A stretch of DNA of 64,000 nt from positions 25,188 to 89,187 of the forward strand of contig QCWI01000002.1 of assembly GCA_003149635.1 (NCBI GenBank), written 5' to 3'. The first letter of the stretch is position 1. Every line of letters begins with the position of its first letter. Positions 1 through 8,610 of the stretch are shown in pieces. Below the pieces are notes generated by a model, which was not told the origin of the DNA, made no database searches, and saw only the letters and a list, made by a program, of their open reading frames with translations. The stretch comes from Fluviicola sp. XM-24bin1. Its GTDB lineage: Bacteria > Bacteroidota > Bacteroidia > Flavobacteriales_D > Crocinitomicaceae. The position numbers were made by a program, and so were the translations under genes.

Positions 1-558
1 CTTATCAAGATTGTCCAAGTTGAACTTGGCATCGGTCAAATTACCCGTTGCGATATTGGTTTTTGCCATCCACAATTCACCGACGTACAACGAAGGATCG
101 TTGCTGTAGAATTTACGAACGAACTTGAAACTTTTCATCGCTCCTTCGTAATCGCGGCGGTAGTACGAAGCAATTCCTATGGTTGTCCAGTTTTCATCAA
201 TCCAACGGTTATGCTCTGATTTTTTGCGTGCGGGACGATCGTTACTCGGCATAGAGTGATTCTGGATCACTTTCTTGCATTTTACAATCGCTGTGTCAAT
301 GGCAGGATAAAGTGCAGAAACTTCGGCAGTATCCGGAACAGGATCAATCGGAAGGATTTGGTAGTAATCTTCCACGCGACCGTCGCGGTAGCTGTTCATC
401 CCCTGATCAATGAGTTCGTTAGCATTATACCAACCGTTATAATGTGCAGTAAGGCTGTGGTAATTCCGGTTGATCCAGGTGTTTTTTTCCGTAGAACACC
501 CGACTACAATCATAGTTATGATCGCCAGTAAACCTCCTATTTTTGCCGTAGTTTTCAT
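1..558 (-). CDS. porW: PorW/SprE-like T9SS lipoprotein, N-terminal part (cut by window edge)
   Basis: The reading frame is open from an ATG at 558 to the window edge (186 codons), so only the N-terminus is seen. It starts with a lipoprotein signal: a hydrophobic stretch followed by VVGC, with the lipidated Cys at residue 21. The mature start (STEKNTWINRNYHSLTAHYN, then GWYNANELI) matches the conserved beginning of PorW/SprE, the large tetratricopeptide outer-membrane lipoprotein needed for type IX secretion and gliding. The later part (residues ~115-186) has TPR-like helices such as GIASYYRRDYEGAMKSFKFV. The T9SS cargo proteins elsewhere in the window fit this. The assignment rests on the N-terminus only, since the long TPR array lies outside the window. 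It sits 80 bp downstream of the methyltransferase gene on the same strand. Confidence 0.82.
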   Translation of the reverse strand, partial: MKTTAKIGGLLAIITMIVVGCSTEKNTWINRNYHSLTAHYNGWYNANELIDQGMNSYRDGRVEDYYQILPIDPVPDTAEVSALYPAIDTAIVKCKKVIQNHSMPSNDRPARKKSEHNRWIDENWTTIGIASYYRRDYEGAMKSFKFVRKFYSNDPSLYVGELWMAKTNIATGNLTDAKFNLDNLDK

Positions 559-638
559 TTGTAACGTATCGTTCTTCTGGAAGAAGAACTCAAAATTGTT
601 GATTTTATTGCCTGTTGCGCAAATATTTGCGCGTAAAA

Positions 639-1394
639 TTAGCGTTTCTTTTTCTTGCGGATCACAACTGCGGTGCTGTGCATGCTATTCTTTCGCTTGT
701 AAATCTCAATGTATTCGATCCAAGTTTCGAGATACGTCATCTCCGCTTCGGTCATATACACACTCTCAATACTTTCATCCATAAGGTAATCAACGAAGAC
801 TTTTAGTGTAGTATTGCTGAGCGTAGAATCTTGACCAAATCCTTTGTAATAAGCTGGAATAGAAGTATGTACATCTTCAATGATGTACAATCCCCCTTCG
901 TTTAGATGCTGAAACAAAAATCCAAGTGAAACTTGTTGGTGATCCATGTAATGTCCACCGTCGTCAATGATTACATCAAACATCCCACCGGAAGAATCGA
1001 TAAACGTTTGCAAGTGTTCACGATTTGCTTGATCGGCCAAATAAGTGTGAATTCCTAATTTCTCTACCCACGGTTTTTGCTTGATGTCGATGCCGTAGAC
1101 TTCCGCACTATCAAAATAGCACTTCCACATCTTGTGAGACGCACCGTTGAAAATTCCGATCTCCAACAAACGATGAGCGGAATCCTGAAGTGGTGTCAAA
1201 TGACGGTTGTACAGTTCGATGAAGTTATGAAACGAGGGCTGCTTGTCCGTATTGAAAATTTCCGACAACTCAATAAGATCGCGTTTATGAAGCGAATCCG
1301 GAAGTTCCTCCAAGGCTGGAGATCGAAGCTCGTTTAATTGAGCTTGAGTTGCGAATGCCAACAGCAGCGTAAGTAGGGTTAGTGCCTTTTTCAT
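639..1394 (-). CDS. exported class I SAM-dependent methyltransferase
   Basis: A 251-aa protein with a Sec signal peptide (MKKALTLLTLLLAFATQAQ, cleavage around residue 19). A class I methyltransferase fold follows: motif I is LLEIGIFNGASHKMW (residues ~77-91), the acidic end of strand 2 is VYGIDI, and motif IV is FDVIIDDGGHYMDHQQ. This layout resembles the Methyltransf_24/CmcI-like group of sugar and macrolide O-methyltransferases, including the acidic/His cluster after strand 4. The C-terminus is basic (RKKKKR). The start lies 3 nt after the yebC stop, so the two genes are probably co-transcribed. Cytoplasmic SAM would not normally be available outside the inner membrane, which makes the signal peptide odd. 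The substrate is unknown. Confidence 0.75.
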   Translation of the reverse strand: MKKALTLLTLLLAFATQAQLNELRSPALEELPDSLHKRDLIELSEIFNTDKQPSFHNFIELYNRHLTPLQDSAHRLLEIGIFNGASHKMWKCYFDSAEVYGIDIKQKPWVEKLGIHTYLADQANREHLQTFIDSSGGMFDVIIDDGGHYMDHQQVSLGFLFQHLNEGGLYIIEDVHTSIPAYYKGFGQDSTLSNTTLKVFVDYLMDESIESVYMTEAEMTYLETWIEYIEIYKRKNSMHSTAVVIRKKKKR

Positions 1395-1397
1395 GAC

Positions 1398-2108
1398 TTA
1401 GGCGATGTTTGTAAAGACTTGTTGAATATCGTCGTCATCTTCGATTTTATCCAACATCTTTTCGATGTCAACGTACTGCTCTTCCGTGAATTCTGTTGGC
1501 GACGTTGGGATGCGTTGCAGATTGGATTTCTTCACATCGATTTCCATTCCTTCTAGCGCTTCCGACAACGACCCGAATGATGTGTAGTCGCCATACACGA
1601 ATACCATCTCTTCTGCTTCTTCAATCTCTTCCAGTCCGGCGTCGATCAATTCCAATTCCATCATTTCGAGATCCATTTCTTCGGTTTTCTCGAATTCAAA
1701 TACTGCCTTTCTGTTGAACATATACTCCAAAGATCCGTTTGGAACAACACCCCCACCAGCTTTGTTGAAATACGACTTCACGTTAGCAACCGTGCGTCCT
1801 GGATTGTCCGTTGCACATTCTACAATCACCAAAACGCCGTGCGGCCCTTTTCCTTCATACACAATTTCAGTGTACGCGTCGGCGTCTTTGGCAGAAGCAC
1901 GCTTGATTGCCGCTTCGATATTGTCTTTGGGCATGTTTTGCGCCTTCGCGTTTTTAATCGCGGTACGCAATGTTGCATTCATATCAGGATCAGGCCCACC
2001 TTCTTTGGCTGCCATTGTGATTGCTTTCCCCAATTTTGGAAATAGCTTGGACATTTTGTCCCATCGTTTCTCCTTTGCCGCTCTTCGGTATTCGAATGCT
2101 CTACCCAT
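1398..2108 (-). CDS. yebC: YebC/PmpR family protein (TACO1-like)
   Basis: A 236-aa protein with the full YebC/TACO1 signature. The N-terminus is [20 protein letters not shown], followed by [20 protein letters not shown] and the [14 protein letters not shown] helix. The middle domain contains [19 protein letters not shown], and the C-terminal part is acidic. Family members were described as transcriptional regulators and more recently as ribosome-associated factors that help translate difficult proline stretches, so the cytoplasmic role is either of these. Length is normal for the family. A TAnnTTTG promoter element lies about 22 nt upstream of the ATG, and the gene leads a likely operon with the exported methyltransferase. 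Confidence 0.95.
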   Translation of the reverse strand: MGRAFEYRRAAKEKRWDKMSKLFPKLGKAITMAAKEGGPDPDMNATLRTAIKNAKAQNMPKDNIEAAIKRASAKDADAYTEIVYEGKGPHGVLVIVECATDNPGRTVANVKSYFNKAGGGVVPNGSLEYMFNRKAVFEFEKTEEMDLEMMELELIDAGLEEIEEAEEMVFVYGDYTSFGSLSEALEGMEIDVKKSNLQRIPTSPTEFTEEQYVDIEKMLDKIEDDDDIQQVFTNIA

Positions 2109-2130
2109 AGTTTACTTTTTTGCTTATGTG

Positions 2131-2138
2131 CAAAAGTA
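2131..2138 (-). promoter_or_regulatory. -7 promoter element upstream of yebC
   Basis: On the minus strand this reads TACTTTTG, a full match to the Bacteroidota -7 consensus TAnnTTTG, 22 nt before the yebC ATG. No clear -33 TTTG was found at the usual spacing. Confidence 0.5.
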
Positions 2139-2190
2139 AAAAATTGACAATTGAATTTTTGGAATGCATGTCCGAATTCAGAATTCCTTG

Positions 2191-2844
2191 TTAAAATTGG
2201 AATTGAATGTCGCGACGTCTTTCTTCAAAATCTTCATCACCACTATCTTCCAGGTATTCCATTATCCGTGTTTTCCCAAGATAAATATCCTGAAGTCTAA
2301 CGTTTCCATTTTTTACTCGAACATGAGCAGTGGCAAAGCCTCGAGCTCTGCGCAAAGCGAATTCTCCATCCTCAGCATAGTCCTCTGTGATGAAGTACTT
2401 TCCAAGATTGTTTGGCATTTCCACATCCACTGTTTTTCTACGGTATTCACCATTTCCTCCCAACATATCCCCCATAAAAACACCCGTATCGGAACGACTG
2501 AAACCATTCAATCGATTTACACGAGAGACCATGTAATCTCCATTTGACGGCGGTTCCTCTAAAGCTTCATCGAAGAATACGTATCCGTCTTGATCAACAT
2601 CAATACTTAAGTACACTGTCTCACCTGGAAGCCAGTCTTCCTTATCCGTAGGGATTCCACGAGTATCGATATTAACGCGTAGATAATTTCCTCTGAAGAA
2701 ATCAAAAGGGTCGTACCCTTCCATTCTGAATTTGTACAATTTTCCGTTGCTCAGAATATTTGCTGATGATCCTACCATGTATATCGGGATAAGCAGCACT
2801 AAAACCGCATACCCAATAAATATCCATTTTGTTTTACTTTCCAT
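2191..2844 (-). CDS. GDYXXLXY domain membrane protein
   Basis: A 217-aa protein with one N-terminal membrane segment (residues ~7-25, IFIGYAVLVLLIPIYMVG). An exported domain follows, with the PFDFFRGNYLRVNID motif near residue 45 that defines the GDYXXLXY family (GDY/GNY followed by L/Y). These proteins are usually encoded next to DUF2157 and DUF4401 membrane proteins. That is true here, because the broken DUF2157 gene lies directly upstream and overlaps it by about 11 nt. The molecular function of the pair is unknown. Length and start look normal, and this member of the pair appears intact. Confidence 0.8.
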   Translation of the reverse strand: MESKTKWIFIGYAVLVLLIPIYMVGSSANILSNGKLYKFRMEGYDPFDFFRGNYLRVNIDTRGIPTDKEDWLPGETVYLSIDVDQDGYVFFDEALEEPPSNGDYMVSRVNRLNGFSRSDTGVFMGDMLGGNGEYRRKTVDVEMPNNLGKYFITEDYAEDGEFALRRARGFATAHVRVKNGNVRLQDIYLGKTRIMEYLEDSGDEDFEERRRDIQFQF

Positions 2845-4153
2845 CGATAGTGCGTTTTTGGTTGCGTTGAACTTGATCTACTTTCTCCTTGACAAACATG
2901 TTGATTAGGAAGAATACAGCCCCAAAGGACATAAATAACAATCCCTTCCAAATGAATCCCATGTCGACATCAAAATAGCGGACGATTACCAGAAGTGCTA
3001 ACACTAATAGTCCACAAAGCATTTTGAGAAACCTACCTTGTTCACTTCCCGATACCATGACAGTTATGGCAAGGAAGAAGACATAAGCGTTCATAATAAG
3101 TGTTAAGAAGTCTAGTGTCATTAATGCTACCATTAGGAGTGGCGCGAAAATGATCATTTTGTTACTGTTTTCGTAGTGATCTCTTGATTTGAAAAAGTTG
3201 TAATAAATTCCTCCACATTAACGCCAACAAGAGCAAGAAGTAATACCATTCCCCCGCGTCATAGTCATCTAAGTTATAGAATGAATCCCTACGAAGCCTA
3301 CTCATGATCACAATGCGTGATGTAGCCAGTATTAGTAACAAAGCGATAGCCAGTTGGGTTGGAAAACTCATAAATCTAAGTGTTCCTAGATTTATAGTAG
3401 CGAAACGTTGTGTAATCATATAGAAACCAGCATTGTAGGTCAGTGCCCATACCAAATGATTGCCATCAACGCTTGCCATCAACGCACCGTATATGGAAAC
3501 GTATATGATGAGTGTAAGGAATCGAAAACGCAATCCCTGGGCGCGCCCTTCTCGATTTATGGACATATAATAATGCGGTAGCAGCGCAAGAATGAAAATC
3601 CAGAACCAAATGCTATTCCCTCCAAAGTCAATTGTTCCTGACAAGATATCTACACGAAGATCCAATGAAAGGTAGAGCAATGCCAAGAGCAAATAAAAGA
3701 ACGCAATTCCCGAAGCTCGTTTGATATAGAAAAGTGGAACCGTGGCACAGAGCATGGTTAAATAAAATCTTCATAATCGCCGCCCATGTGATAAATCCTC
3801 GAGATTGTGGCAATCGATGCTCCAATCATAAGCATAAGGAATAGCGATGTTGCTTCAATCCAAGCTGTTGAATTAGGATGTTTGGTGAGCATTCTGTAGT
3901 AAAAGAAAAGCGCCACAATGGTTGGGACGAAGCCTAAGAAAACACGTAACCATTCCGGGTAATCGTACCAATTATGCGATGAAATGGAATACACTCCCGC
4001 TGAAAAGACAATTGCCCCCAACATTCCACTAAGTACCAAAAACAGGTGCCAATGCGACGGACTTTCTTCTCTCCGTATGTACTTTCTGATTTTTCTGGCT
4101 TGATCAATTGAAACTATCTCCTTTTCCTCAAGTCGATCTGCGAATTTGACCAA
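2834..4153 (-). pseudogene. DUF2157 membrane protein split by two frameshifts
   Basis: Three consecutive reading frames together spell one DUF2157 polytopic membrane protein. The N-terminal part (4153-3758) ends ...YHMGGDYEDFI then stop. The middle part (3755-3162) starts LCATVPLFYIKRASG and contains PHYYMSINREGR. The C-terminal part (to 2834) ends with LVIVRYFDVDMGFIWKGLLF, typical of the family's last helices. At 3758-3761 adding one T restores DFILTMLCATVPL. Near 3190-3196 removing one T from a run of five restores NLLQLFKSRDHYENSN. No ATG is available for the N-terminal frame; TTG at 4153 is the best start. This is either a decaying gene or two sequence errors in T runs, and the intact GDYXXLXY partner downstream makes error plausible. 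Confidence 0.75.
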
Positions 4154-4278
4154 ATACTCACTGACATTATCTAATATAGTAGCATAGTGGTTTCATAATT
4201 TGTGTGATACAATATAGTAATTCTCTTCAAACTTATTCTCAACCTCTGATTCTCAGGGAGTGATCGATCTTTTTTGCC

Positions 4279-4286
4279 TACCTTTG
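4279..4286 (+). promoter_or_regulatory. -7 promoter element abutting a start codon
   Basis: TACCTTTG is a full match to TAnnTTTG and ends only 4 nt before the ATG at 4291. If used, the transcript would begin at or next to the start codon (leaderless or nearly so). Confidence 0.45.
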
Positions 4287-4290
4287 TTGT

Positions 4291-4965
4291 ATGAGACTTG
4301 CCATTATTTTTTTATTTATATGCCTTTCCTCGTCAGCGTTTTCGCAAGAGACAAAAGAAGCATATTTTCAATACCACATTAACGCACGTGCGATGGATAC
4401 ATCGATTCAAAAAAAGCAAGCTGCCGTTTTATACAACAACAACGTACAAAAGATTTATTTTCATGGCGACTCGCTCCGTGTAGATTACTCAATGGGAAGA
4501 GATATGTTGAAAACCACTGTTATTCTTGATTACAAAAAGGGGTTTGGGCTGATGCTCTCTGATGGACCAATGGGCAAGACCGCAAAGCATGACTATATAT
4601 CAAACATGAACTTCAACGCCATTACAAAAGACTCAACGGCAGTTCTTGTGGAATTTGAAGAGAGTAAAACAATTCTTGGCTACGAATGCAAAAAAATAAT
4701 GCTAAAGCATAACGGGGTATTATCAACGCATTGGGTAACACAAGAAATCGACATGAATATGCTACCTGAAGGCTTCACCAATCCGAATATTCCGGGATTC
4801 CCACTTGAATCGGTTGAAGTAGCCGACGGATTGGAAATCACACGTCGCGCTTCCGCTATTAAATTTGAGATTGACGATCCAGATACTGTGTTCAACTTAG
4901 TGAACCCTCCGGGATATCAATATCAATTCCATGGAAGCGATTCCGCTCAGCCTATTTCGGATTAA
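4291..4965 (+). CDS. secreted GLPGLI/DUF4412-like protein
   Basis: A 224-aa protein with a Sec signal peptide (MRLAIIFLFICLSSSAFSQ, cleaved about residue 19). The mature part has the features of Bacteroidota GLPGLI/DUF4412 proteins: an early yFqYhIN strand, a segment KTTVILDYKKGFGLML, and near residue 125 the hallmark KTILGYECKKIMLKHN followed by HWVTQEIDM. The family is predicted to be periplasmic or surface beta-rich proteins of unknown function. The 3' end overlaps the convergent OmpA fragment by 14 nt. A promoter element lies immediately upstream. The family call is by motif recognition only. Confidence 0.6.
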   Translation: MRLAIIFLFICLSSSAFSQETKEAYFQYHINARAMDTSIQKKQAAVLYNNNVQKIYFHGDSLRVDYSMGRDMLKTTVILDYKKGFGLMLSDGPMGKTAKHDYISNMNFNAITKDSTAVLVEFEESKTILGYECKKIMLKHNGVLSTHWVTQEIDMNMLPEGFTNPNIPGFPLESVEVADGLEITRRASAIKFEIDDPDTVFNLVNPPGYQYQFHGSDSAQPISD

Positions 4966-5485
4966 GTAAAATCAGCGCTACTCGATTCTTAGCGTGATCT
5001 GCTTCTGTACACGTTTTACAATCGATCTGTGGGTCTTCCTTACCCTTAGATTTTACTGTAATCTGACCATCACTAATCCCAGCATCAGTTAATTCCTTCG
5101 CTACGCGATCTGCACGCTTGTATCCAAGATTATAGTTGTAATCAATCGAACCTCTTCGGTCTGTGTGTCCTTCAATTACAATGGAACTCTTAGGATATTT
5201 CTTCAAAAAGACTATCAATTCATCAAGCTTGTTGAAGTCCTCCTCTAAATTAAACTTATTGTAATCGAAGTAAATTCTCGGCACTTTCCAATTATTCACA
5301 AAATCTGTAAACTCAGAAGAATCAATCGGTACTGGTGGCTGAACATATGGTTCTGAGAACTTTACAAAATACATGTCGTCATCACCAATTCCAGAGTTCC
5401 TGTTAGATGTATAAATCGCAGAATCCTGTGAGTCGTAATATTGGAAGTTGAAGTCATTCATGAAGCTATTCACTGGAGATTTCAT
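4952..5485 (-). pseudogene. C-terminal fragment of a PD40-OmpA outer-membrane protein
   Basis: The 177 codons begin inside a PD40/WD40-like beta-propeller blade (SPVNSFMNDFNFQYYDSQDS then YTSNRNSGIGDDDMYFV). They continue into an OmpA-type peptidoglycan-binding domain (residues ~68-177) with IYFDYNKFNL, VIEGHTDRRGS and the NR arginine near the end. Full-length relatives (PorE-like/OmpA proteins of Bacteroidota) have a signal peptide, TPRs and several PD40 blades upstream; all are missing. The only ATG available abuts the ATG of the opposing RCC1 fragment in a CATATG hexamer, so no room is left for a signal peptide or promoter. I infer a deletion or misassembly that removed the 5' ends of two divergent genes. 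Confidence 0.72.
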
Positions 5486-6922
5486 ATGCTCGGTGTTTCT
5501 GAAACTGGCGAATTGTACGCATGGGGTGAAAATAGCTCTGGTCAGCTAGGAAATGGAACTTATACTAGTTCTAATGTTCCTCAGCTTGTACCAACATTGT
5601 CAAACATCAAAACTGCGGCAACAAGTGAAAACAGTAGTGTTGCCGTGACAACTACGGGTGATCTTTACGTATGGGGTAACAATAGCCAGGGACAGTTAGG
5701 AACGGGTAATGGAGCAGTTATCAACTTTCCATTCCTCAACCCGAACATCAACAATGTTGATACAGTTGCGGGAGGTCGCGATCACTATGTCTTCTTAAGA
5801 AATGACGGAACGGTTTGGACTGTTGGTGATAACAGTGCAGGACAGTTAGGACAAGGGTTTGTTTCCGATAGTATTCTATCACCTGTACAAGTTGCTGGAC
5901 TATCTAACATTATTTCCGTTGGAGCAGGAGAATATCACAGTTTTGCTATCTCGAATACAAACGAGTTATATGTTTGGGGGAACAATGGTTCAGGACAGCT
6001 TGGTCTTGGAGACTTAAACAACCGTCTTGTTCCTACTCTTGCATCTTTGGACAATGTAGCCAACGCTCAAGGTGGAGCTGCTCATAGTATCTTCCTGACA
6101 ACAGACAACAAAGTTTATACTTCAGGAAATAATAGTTTCGGACAGTTGGGTACAGGAAATACGACCGATACGTTGAATCCGGTTCTTGTAGACGTACCAA
6201 GTGCCGCTTCAATCTCAGCTGGACAGTACACATCTCTTATCCTCCGATCTGATGCATCCGTGTTTGCATTTGGAAACAATATGGAGCAACAATTATCTAC
6301 ACTTCCAATTAGTGTTCCAACACCAACGCATTTAAGCAATGTTGATGGTGTTACCTTTATCGAAGCGAGTGCCTTCTCATCTCACTTCTTATATGGAGAG
6401 GAACAAGCGTGTGCATCTGCCGCGGTTACTGTTACGGTAAACGTAACTCCAGTTGTGACGGTTTCTGAAAACAACGGTGTCCTTACAGCGAACCCGGTTC
6501 CTGCAGTTCCAGGCGCTACGTATCAGTGGTACTTAAATGGAAACCCTATTGTCGCTCCTAACCCTACTGATCCAAGTATTACGATCACCGCTGGTGGAGA
6601 ATACTCGGTAGAAGTAATAACTACAGATGGTTGTACAGGAACAGCTTCTTACACTAGTACGTTGGATATTGAAGACATTTCATCTAACGATGTGTACTTG
6701 TTCCCTAACCCGGCACAGGAAGTCGTTACTATCAAATTTGGTACTGCTTCTAGCACGGAAATCACAATTACCGATCAAACGGGTCGTGTTGTATTCGTAG
6801 AAACATTCACAGAGAATGAAGCCAAATTAAATGTTGAAAGCCTTGCCACTGGAGTTTACAATGTAATTGTAACAAATGAGAATCAGCAGAATACCTTGCG
6901 TTTCGTGAAGAGTCAAAAATAA
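5486..6922 (+). pseudogene. RCC1-repeat T9SS protein lacking its N-terminus
   Basis: From 5486 the frame encodes about six RCC1 blades with repeated YAWGENSSGQLGNG-type motifs (residues ~10-290). An Ig/PKD-like segment follows (TYQWYLNGNPIV), then a C-terminal T9SS type A sorting domain starting VYLFPNPAQEVVTIKFG and ending RFVKSQK. A functional cargo protein would need a signal peptide and earlier blades, and both are absent. The frame is open upstream to 5441, but that stretch is antisense to the OmpA fragment. The first blade starts abruptly at HMLGVSETGELYAWG. The C-terminal part is intact, so the lesion is a 5' truncation shared with the neighbouring OmpA fragment. A perfect inverted repeat follows the stop codon. 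Confidence 0.7.
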
Positions 6923-6928
6923 TCTTTG

Positions 6929-6959
6929 GAGTACGTGTTAAATTAATTAACACGTACTC
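6929..6959. terminator. 13-bp inverted repeat after the RCC1 gene
   Basis: GAGTACGTGTTAA pairs perfectly with TTAACACGTACTC across a 5-nt loop, starting 7 nt after the stop codon. The following T tract is weak (TCTTCT), so it is a likely but not ideal intrinsic terminator. Confidence 0.55.
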
Positions 6960-6969
6960 TTCTAAAAGT

Positions 6970-6996
6970 TTTGTATTTAACACTTTGATAGGTTTG
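6970..6996 (+). promoter_or_regulatory. promoter of the saccharopine dehydrogenase gene
   Basis: TTTG (6970-6973) and TAGGTTTG (6989-6996) match the Bacteroidota -33 and -7 elements, but the 15-bp spacer is slightly short. The predicted leader to the ATG at 7034 is about 33 nt. Confidence 0.4.
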
Positions 6997-7033
6997 AATC
7001 ATTCAATACATTTGATTGAACAAACAATGAACT

Positions 7034-8374
7034 ATGCAGACTATACTCGTGCTCGGCGCAGGATTATCCTCCTCTTCTTTGATTCGCTACTTGTTAGAAA
7101 ACTCAAAAGAGCACGATTGGACGGTTCGCATCGTAGATCAGCATTTAGAAACGGTTGAAAGCAAGATTAACGGACATCCAAATGGTGTAGCACTGTCGTT
7201 TAATGCTTTAGACAGAAACGAAAGAAAACCGGAAATTGAAAAGGCCGACTTGATTATTTCCATGCTTCCTGCTCGTTTTCATATCGAAGTTGCCGAAGAT
7301 TGCATCGAACTTAAAAAGAACTTGATAACTCCTAGTTACATTTCGCCTGAAATGCGTGAATTGGATCAACAAGCAAAGGATGCCGGAATTGTCATCATGA
7401 ATGAAATTGGTGTGGATCCAGGAATTGACCACATGAGTGCGATGAAGGTTATTGATGAAATCAAAGAGCGAGGAGGAAATATTACCAGTTTTAAATCGTT
7501 TACCGGTGGATTGATAGCACCCGAAAGTGATGACAATCCATGGAATTACAAGTTCACATGGAACCCAAGAAATGTGGTGCTAGCTGGTCAAGGTGGCGCT
7601 GCTTCATTCTTACGTAATCACCGATTTAAACACATCCCGTACAACCGTTTATTCGGTAGATTGGATTATATGTCGGTTGAAGGATATGGCGATTTTGTTG
7701 GATACGCGAACCGGGATTCGTTAAAGTATCGTAGCACTTACGGTTTGGAAGATATCCCAACAATTTTCAGAGGAACATTGCGTCGCCCTGGGTATTGTGA
7801 AGCCTGGAATATTTTCATTGAATTGGGAATGACGGATGATACGTATAGAATGCAGGGGACGAAAAACATGACGCCGCGCGAATTCGTGAATACATTCCTC
7901 CCATACCATGCTTCCAAAACAGTTGAACAGAAATTCAAAGAATTCATCCGAGAGGATCGCATGCATTTGTTTAGCAAGTTCGAATGGCTAGGATTGTTTG
8001 CAAGCGAGCCACTAGTTGGAATCAAAGACGCAACACCTGCCCAAGTGCTACAGAAGATTTTGGTTGATAAGTTATCACTAAATGACGGCGACAAGGACAT
8101 GATCGTCATGATTCATGAATTCGAATTCGAGATGGGCAATGAATCACACAAGATTGTTTCGCACATGGTTAATATTGGTGAAGATCAGGTGTATACTTCT
8201 ATGTCAAACACAGTTGGATTACCTGTCGCTATATGTGCGAAGAAAATTCTGACGGGTGAAATAAAGGACAAAGGAGTTACACTTCCCGTGGAGAAACACC
8301 TATACCTACCCATTTTGGAGGAACTCGAAACATTCGACATCAGATTCGTTGAGAAAGAGTTGGTTTTGAATTAA
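7034..8374 (+). CDS. saccharopine dehydrogenase family protein
   Basis: A 446-aa cytosolic protein with an N-terminal Rossmann fold (ILVLGAGLSSSSLIRYLLEN, residues 4-23). The saccharopine dehydrogenase catalytic/C-terminal domain follows, with NEIGVDPGIDHMSAM near residue 125, SFTGGLIAPESDDNPWNYKF, and RGTLRRPGYCEAW. This matches the glutamate-forming Lys9/LYS9-type enzyme that splits saccharopine to glutamate and aminoadipate semialdehyde in lysine degradation. Length agrees with bacterial Lys9 homologues. It appears monocistronic, with its own promoter-like sequence and a 236-bp gap after it. A role in another carboxynorspermidine-like reaction cannot be excluded from sequence alone. Confidence 0.85.
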   Translation: MQTILVLGAGLSSSSLIRYLLENSKEHDWTVRIVDQHLETVESKINGHPNGVALSFNALDRNERKPEIEKADLIISMLPARFHIEVAEDCIELKKNLITPSYISPEMRELDQQAKDAGIVIMNEIGVDPGIDHMSAMKVIDEIKERGGNITSFKSFTGGLIAPESDDNPWNYKFTWNPRNVVLAGQGGAASFLRNHRFKHIPYNRLFGRLDYMSVEGYGDFVGYANRDSLKYRSTYGLEDIPTIFRGTLRRPGYCEAWNIFIELGMTDDTYRMQGTKNMTPREFVNTFLPYHASKTVEQKFKEFIREDRMHLFSKFEWLGLFASEPLVGIKDATPAQVLQKILVDKLSLNDGDKDMIVMIHEFEFEMGNESHKIVSHMVNIGEDQVYTSMSNTVGLPVAICAKKILTGEIKDKGVTLPVEKHLYLPILEELETFDIRFVEKELVLN

Positions 8375-8579
8375 GTTCACCTGTTGATATCTTAGATATC
8401 ATCGCTATAGCCTCCGATAACCGACATTTCAATCCACCAATTGTTAAATTGAATGTAAAGCTCCTCATTGGAATTGAAGAAATAAGTTAATTACAGTTCG
8501 TTTCGGTCCTCCCCTCACCCACTACTGGCTTTCCACTCAATTCATAACTCATATTTCAAGAATTCATCATTCAATAAAT

Positions 8580-8587
8580 TATCTTTG
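8580..8587 (+). promoter_or_regulatory. -7 promoter element of metG
   Basis: TATCTTTG matches TAnnTTTG perfectly and lies 23 nt before the metG ATG. The rest of the 8375-8610 gap holds nothing else that I recognise. Confidence 0.5.
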
Positions 8588-8610
8588 CACCTTATTTCTA
8601 TCATTTCAGA

